A stretch of 64,000 nt of DNA from Actinomycetota bacterium. Lineage in GTDB: Bacteria > Actinomycetota > Actinomycetes > S36-B12 > CAIYMF01. The translations under genes and the position numbers were made by a program. The DNA lies in the NCBI GenBank assembly GCA_020161245.1, contig JAIUOK010000012.1:1-64000 (forward strand), read 5' to 3'. Below, piece after piece: positions 60,728-64,000 of this stretch. The notes under the pieces were generated by a model, which was not told where the DNA came from, made no database searches, and worked only from the letters and a program-made list of their open reading frames with translations. Each line of letters begins with the position of its first letter. Position 1 is the stretch's first letter.

Positions 60728-61696
60728 ATGGAGACGACGCTGCTCGGACGCACGGATCTCGAGGTGAGCCGGATCGCCCTGGGCTGCATGAGCTACGGCG
60801 ATCCGACCGTCGGCCTCCACACGTGGACGCTGGACGAGGAAGCGTCGCAGCCCTTCTTCCGTCAGGCCGTCGAGCTCGGGATCACCTTCTGGGACACCGC
60901 CAACGTCTACCAGGGCGGGACGTCGGAGGAGTTCGTCGGCCGCGCGGTCCGCCGCTACAGCCGGCGGGAGGACGTCGTCCTGGCGACGAAGGTGTTCGGG
61001 CGCATGCACGACGGACCGACCGGCGGGGGGCTGTCTCGAGCGGCGATCCTCGAGCAGTGCGACGCCTCGCTGCGCCGCCTGGGCACCGACTGGATCGACG
61101 TGTACTTCATCCACCGCTTCGACGACGACGTCCCCGTCGAGGAGACGATGGAGGCCCTGCACGAGCTCGTCGTCGGGGGGAAGGTGCGCCACCTCGGAGC
61201 GTCGTCGATGTGGGCCTGGCAGTTCGCCAAGATGCAGACGGCGGCGCTGGTCAACGGCTGGACGCCGTTCGCCGCGATGCAGGACCAGTACAACCTCCTC
61301 AAGCGCGAGGAGGAGCGCGAGATGCTGCCGATGTGCGCCGACCAGGGCGTCGGCGTCGTGCCCTACTCGCCGCAGGGCAAGGGGCGCCTGACCCGGCCCT
61401 GGGGCGAGCAGACCGCCAGGGCCTCGGTCGACGAGGTTGCCAAGGCCTTCGACTCGCCCGCCGATCAGCCGATCGTGGAGGCGACGGAAGCGGTCGCACG
61501 CGAGCGCGGCGTCCCGATGGCGCAGGTGGCGCTGGCCTGGGTGCTGAGCAAGCCGGTGGTGAGCGCACCGATCGTGGGCGCCACCAAGCCGCAGCACCTC
61601 GTCGATGCGGCCGCAGCCGCCGATCTCGTGCTGACCGACGAGGAGATTGCCCGCCTCGAGTCGCCCTACGTCCCGCAGGCCCCCTACTGGTGGTGA
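60728..61696 (+). CDS. Aldo-keto reductase
   Basis: This 322-residue NADPH-dependent (beta/alpha)8-barrel enzyme has the full catalytic tetrad Asp56, Tyr61, Lys88 and His129 (FWDTANVYQ, ATKVF, VYFIHR). It resembles the YajO/IolS-like group acting on sugar or small carbonyl compounds, whose natural substrate is often unknown. ATG start is probably leaderless. It converges on the unknown gene at 61758, with a palindromic repeat in between. Confidence 0.92.
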   Translation: METTLLGRTDLEVSRIALGCMSYGDPTVGLHTWTLDEEASQPFFRQAVELGITFWDTANVYQGGTSEEFVGRAVRRYSRREDVVLATKVFGRMHDGPTGGGLSRAAILEQCDASLRRLGTDWIDVYFIHRFDDDVPVEETMEALHELVVGGKVRHLGASSMWAWQFAKMQTAALVNGWTPFAAMQDQYNLLKREEEREMLPMCADQGVGVVPYSPQGKGRLTRPWGEQTARASVDEVAKAFDSPADQPIVEATEAVARERGVPMAQVALAWVLSKPVVSAPIVGATKPQHLVDAAAAADLVLTDEEIARLESPYVPQAPYWW

Positions 61697-61756
61697 GACG
61701 CGGTCTGGTAGTCGCAACGCGCGCTCTGCCGCGCGAAACGACTGCCAGATCGCGTG
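61697..61756. repeat. Imperfect palindromic repeat with GCAGAGCGCGCG core, copy 2 (inverted)
   Basis: TCTGGTAGTCG and CGACTGCCAGA are long near-perfect inverted arms around a CGCGCG-rich centre. Read on the minus strand it shares the core GCAGAGCGCGCG with the element at 53231-53285. It starts directly after the AKR stop and ends at the stop of the convergent gene, so it is probably a shared terminator. Confidence 0.6.
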
Positions 61757-61757
61757 G

Positions 61758-62654
61758 CTAGGCGGGGCGGCGCCTCGGCGGGGCGGGGTGCTCGTCCGGG
61801 GCGGGGTCGGCCAGCGACTGGCGGATCGGGTCGCCGGCGAGCTTGATGAGCGCGACCTCGTCGCGGGTGATGAGGACGGGCCGGGAGAAGCCGCGGTCGT
61901 CGGGCTCGGTGAGCTCGGCGGCGCTGACGGCGAACGCCGGGTCGATGCGGCCGAGGTCGAGCCAGCCGCGGTTGCGGACCGGGACGGCGGCCGAGCGCAT
62001 CCCCATGCCCTCCACGAGCACCTCCCGCAGGTTGCGGTGGGCGAGCAGGGTGAGCACGTCGGCGTCGCCGAGGGGGCGCAGCACGCCGTTGGTGTCGCGG
62101 CGGACGCGTTCGGCGGCCAGCCGTGCCATGTCGGCGAGGTGGCGGTCGGCGCGCTCGGTGGCGGCGGCGACGTCGATGCCGGCGACGCGCAGCAGGGTCA
62201 CGGGGACGACACCCACGCCCTCGGGGTCGGGCAGGCCGTCGTCGTCGACACCGCGCAGGGCGAGGCCGACGTCGAGCGCGCCACCGAGCACGGAGCGGAT
62301 GGTCCAGACCGTGCCGGGATGCACCGCGTGGTCGTGGGGGAGCGCCCGCATGCGGATCTGCGAGACGACCTTGATGCTGCCGTCGCGGGCGTCGCCATCG
62401 GAGTGCACCAGTGCGTGGACGTGGACGCGCAGGCGCATCCAGCGGGCCACCCGGCGGGCGAGCAGCGCGGAGTCGGCGGCGCCGTCGGCGGCGAGCTGGA
62501 GCTCGTTCCACGACACCAGCAGCGGGGGGAAGCCCTCGGGCTCGTGGTGGATGCCGTCGTCGGTCAGCTCGACGTCGCCGAGGGCGTCGTCGGAGGACAG
62601 CACGACCGCGAGCACAGCGCGGCGCAGCGGCGTCGCGGGAGGCACGGCGGTCAT
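61758..62654 (-). CDS. Conserved actinobacterial protein of unknown function
   Basis: I do not recognise a named domain in this 298-residue soluble protein. It has a VSWNELQLAADGAADSALLARRVARWMRLRVHVHALVHSDG stretch and later RADRHLADMARLAAERVRRDTNGVLRPLGDADVLTLLAHRN. The C-terminus is Pro- and Arg-rich. ATG start at 62654 lies six bases after a TACCGT hexamer. It sits between an aldo-keto reductase and a fatty-acid oxidation gene, but has no evident link to either. Confidence 0.75.
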   Translation of the reverse strand: MTAVPPATPLRRAVLAVVLSSDDALGDVELTDDGIHHEPEGFPPLLVSWNELQLAADGAADSALLARRVARWMRLRVHVHALVHSDGDARDGSIKVVSQIRMRALPHDHAVHPGTVWTIRSVLGGALDVGLALRGVDDDGLPDPEGVGVVPVTLLRVAGIDVAAATERADRHLADMARLAAERVRRDTNGVLRPLGDADVLTLLAHRNLREVLVEGMGMRSAAVPVRNRGWLDLGRIDPAFAVSAAELTEPDDRGFSRPVLITRDEVALIKLAGDPIRQSLADPAPDEHPAPPRRRPA

Positions 62655-62660
62655 GCCACG

Positions 62661-62666
62661 ACGGTA
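62661..62666 (-). promoter_or_regulatory. -10 element of the unknown gene (leaderless)
   Basis: TACCGT on the minus strand ends six bases before the ATG at 62654. Confidence 0.5.
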
Positions 62667-62812
62667 CGCGGGGGCCAGTGTCAGGGCCGAGACCCCGGCG
62701 GGTGACCTCCGACGACGCAGAGCACGCGGACGAGCACGTTTCGTCACGAGGCGTGGGGTTTCCTCTCCGGAGCCTCCCTAATCACGAAAGACGAGATACC
62801 ACCCGGACGAGT

Positions 62813-62849
62813 GACGGCCCGGGCACCGACGATCGGTGCCCGGGCCGTC
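62813..62849 (-). terminator. Terminator hairpin of the fatty-acid oxidation gene
   Basis: A perfect 17-bp stem (GACGGCCCGGGCACCGA with its complement) closes a 3-nt CGA loop, starting 25 bases past the stop of the minus-strand gene. The remaining intergenic DNA to 62655 holds no other clear feature. Confidence 0.75.
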
Positions 62850-62873
62850 CGGGTCGAGCTGGGGCGTGGGCGG

Positions 62874-64000
62874 TCAGGCGGTCGGCACGCTTGCGACGCC
62901 CGGTGCGAGGAAGCGGGCACCCGTCACGCGCTCGCTGGTGCCGGTGCGGTCGAGGTAGGGCGTGATCCCGCCCAGGTGGAACGGCCAGCCGGCGCCGAGC
63001 AGCATGCACAGGTCGATGTCCTGCGGCTCGGCCACGACGCCCTCGTCGAGCATGAGGCGGATCTCCTGGGCGATCGCGTCGAGGGCCCGCTGGCGGACCT
63101 CGTCGCCGGTCGATGGCGAGTCGCCGAGGACGAGCAGCTCGGCGACGTCGTCGGCGATCCGCGGGGTGGGGCCGTCCCAGGCGAGCAGGACGGTCTTGCC
63201 CGCCTCGACGATGCGGCGCTGGTTCTCGGAGATGCCGTAGCGGTCGGGGAAGGCCTGGTGCATGGTCTCGGAGGTGTGGAAGGCCACCGCGGGGCCGACG
63301 AGCTGGAGCAGCACGAACGGCGACATCGGCAGGCCCATGGGGTCGAGCGCCGACTCGGCGACGTCGAAAGGCGTGCCCTCGTCGAAGGCCGCGGTCACCT
63401 CGCCGAGGAACCGGGTGAGGAGGCGGTTGACGACGAACGCGGGCGCGTCCTTGACCAGCACGCAGGACTTCTTCAGCGACTTGCCGAGGGCGAACGCGGT
63501 GGCGAGCGATGCGTCGTCGGTGCGCTCGGCGCGCGCGATCTCCAGCAGCGGCATGAGCGCCACCGGGTTGAAGAAGTGGAAGCCCACGACGCGCTCGGGG
63601 TGCTGCAGGTTCTCCGCCATCGCGGTGACCGACAGCGAGCTGGTGTTGGTCAGCAGCACGCACTCGGGCGCGACGACCGCCTCGACCTCGGCGAAGACCT
63701 GCTGCTTGACCTTGAGGTCCTCGAACACCGCCTCGATGACGACCGAGGCGTCGGCGAAGCCGGCCTTGCTGGTCGACCCGCTCACCAGTGCGGTGAGGCG
63801 GTTGGCCTTGTCCTGGTTGAGCCGGCCCTTGGCCAGCTGCTTGGCGATCTCGCCGTGGACGTAGGCCACTCCCTTGTCGACCCGCTCCTGGTCGAGGTCG
63901 GTCAGCACGACCGGCACCTCGAGGCGCTGCACGAACAGAAGCGCGAGCTGGCTGGCCATGAGGCCGGCGCCGACGACGCCCACCTTCGTGATCGGGCGCG
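62874..64000 (-). CDS. 3-Hydroxyacyl-CoA dehydrogenase part of a fatty-acid oxidation protein (5' end outside window)
   Basis: The frame is open through the right edge of the window, so only the C-terminal 375 codons are present. It begins with the NAD-binding motif VGVVGAGLMASQLALLFVQ and has ANRLTALVSG. NPVALMPLLEIARAE and GKSLKKSCVLVKDAPAFVVNRLL belong to the dehydrogenase domain, and LMLDEGVVAEPQDIDLCMLLGAGWPFHLGG to the second C-terminal domain. The complete protein is probably a FadB/FadJ-like alpha subunit with an enoyl-CoA hydratase domain upstream. It performs beta-oxidation of acyl-CoA. Confidence 0.92.
   Translation of the reverse strand, partial: RPITKVGVVGAGLMASQLALLFVQRLEVPVVLTDLDQERVDKGVAYVHGEIAKQLAKGRLNQDKANRLTALVSGSTSKAGFADASVVIEAVFEDLKVKQQVFAEVEAVVAPECVLLTNTSSLSVTAMAENLQHPERVVGFHFFNPVALMPLLEIARAERTDDASLATAFALGKSLKKSCVLVKDAPAFVVNRLLTRFLGEVTAAFDEGTPFDVAESALDPMGLPMSPFVLLQLVGPAVAFHTSETMHQAFPDRYGISENQRRIVEAGKTVLLAWDGPTPRIADDVAELLVLGDSPSTGDEVRQRALDAIAQEIRLMLDEGVVAEPQDIDLCMLLGAGWPFHLGGITPYLDRTGTSERVTGARFLAPGVASVPTA

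Overview
The window is very GC-rich DNA with dense gene packing. Many genes overlap at GTGA/ATGA stop-start junctions, GTG starts are common, and many families are restricted to actinobacteria (SepH, DUF3093, DUF3159, DUF3710, DUF4193, DUF4235, DUF5998, a ParC-type topoisomerase, FprA). I infer a member of the Actinomycetia; the sequence does not settle the family. No rRNA, tRNA, CRISPR array or replication origin was seen.

Layout. 1-2600: two small unknown proteins, an IS110-family element with a structured non-coding left end, and a small zinc ribbon. 2600-20104: an aromatic-catabolism block. 20118-26607: carbonic anhydrase, a sucrase/ferredoxin-like protein, ParC, a small membrane protein, and a pseudouridine catabolism pair. 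26701-46606: conserved actinobacterial chromosome (GNAT/acyl-CoA-synthetase fusion, transporters, thymidine kinase, sulfurtransferase, SepH, ferrochelatase, inositol phosphatase, DUF4193, dUTPase, DUF3710, OB-fold protein, DUF3159, paired RCK proteins). 46672-64000: KimA-like permease, TRAM RNA methyltransferase, aconitase, a xylose-type ABC transporter with a ROK regulator, dxs, an aldo-keto reductase and the 3' part of a fatty-acid oxidation gene.

The centre of interest is the divergent cluster at 3204-20104. The leftward operon carries a lower meta-cleavage pathway (4-oxalocrotonate tautomerase, two hydratase/decarboxylase paralogues, 4-hydroxy-2-oxovalerate aldolase, acylating acetaldehyde dehydrogenase), a Rieske ferredoxin, a HAD phosphatase, an IclR regulator and an unknown His-rich protein. 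The rightward operon carries two extradiol dioxygenases, a histidine phosphatase, the two halves of a phenylphosphate-synthase-like enzyme (an ATP-grasp subunit and a phosphohistidine subunit), a Rieske oxygenase, a zinc ribbon, a third hydratase, a second HAD phosphatase and an FprA-type reductase. My reading is phosphorylation-primed aerobic degradation of a phenolic compound: the phenol is converted to an aryl phosphate, dioxygenated, dephosphorylated, cleaved meta to the phosphate-derived carbon chemistry typical of catechols, and funnelled to pyruvate and acetyl-CoA. No 2-hydroxymuconate-semialdehyde dehydrogenase or hydrolase lies in the cluster, which restricts which ring-cleavage products would fit. 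A 15-bp inverted repeat between the two divergent promoters is a candidate IclR operator.

Two genome-scale patterns also stand out. A TANNNT hexamer 6-8 nt before the start codon recurs at more than a dozen genes, which suggests abundant leaderless transcription. Several families of intergenic palindromes are present, including a perfect 52-bp palindrome between convergent genes and a 43-nt element found three times.
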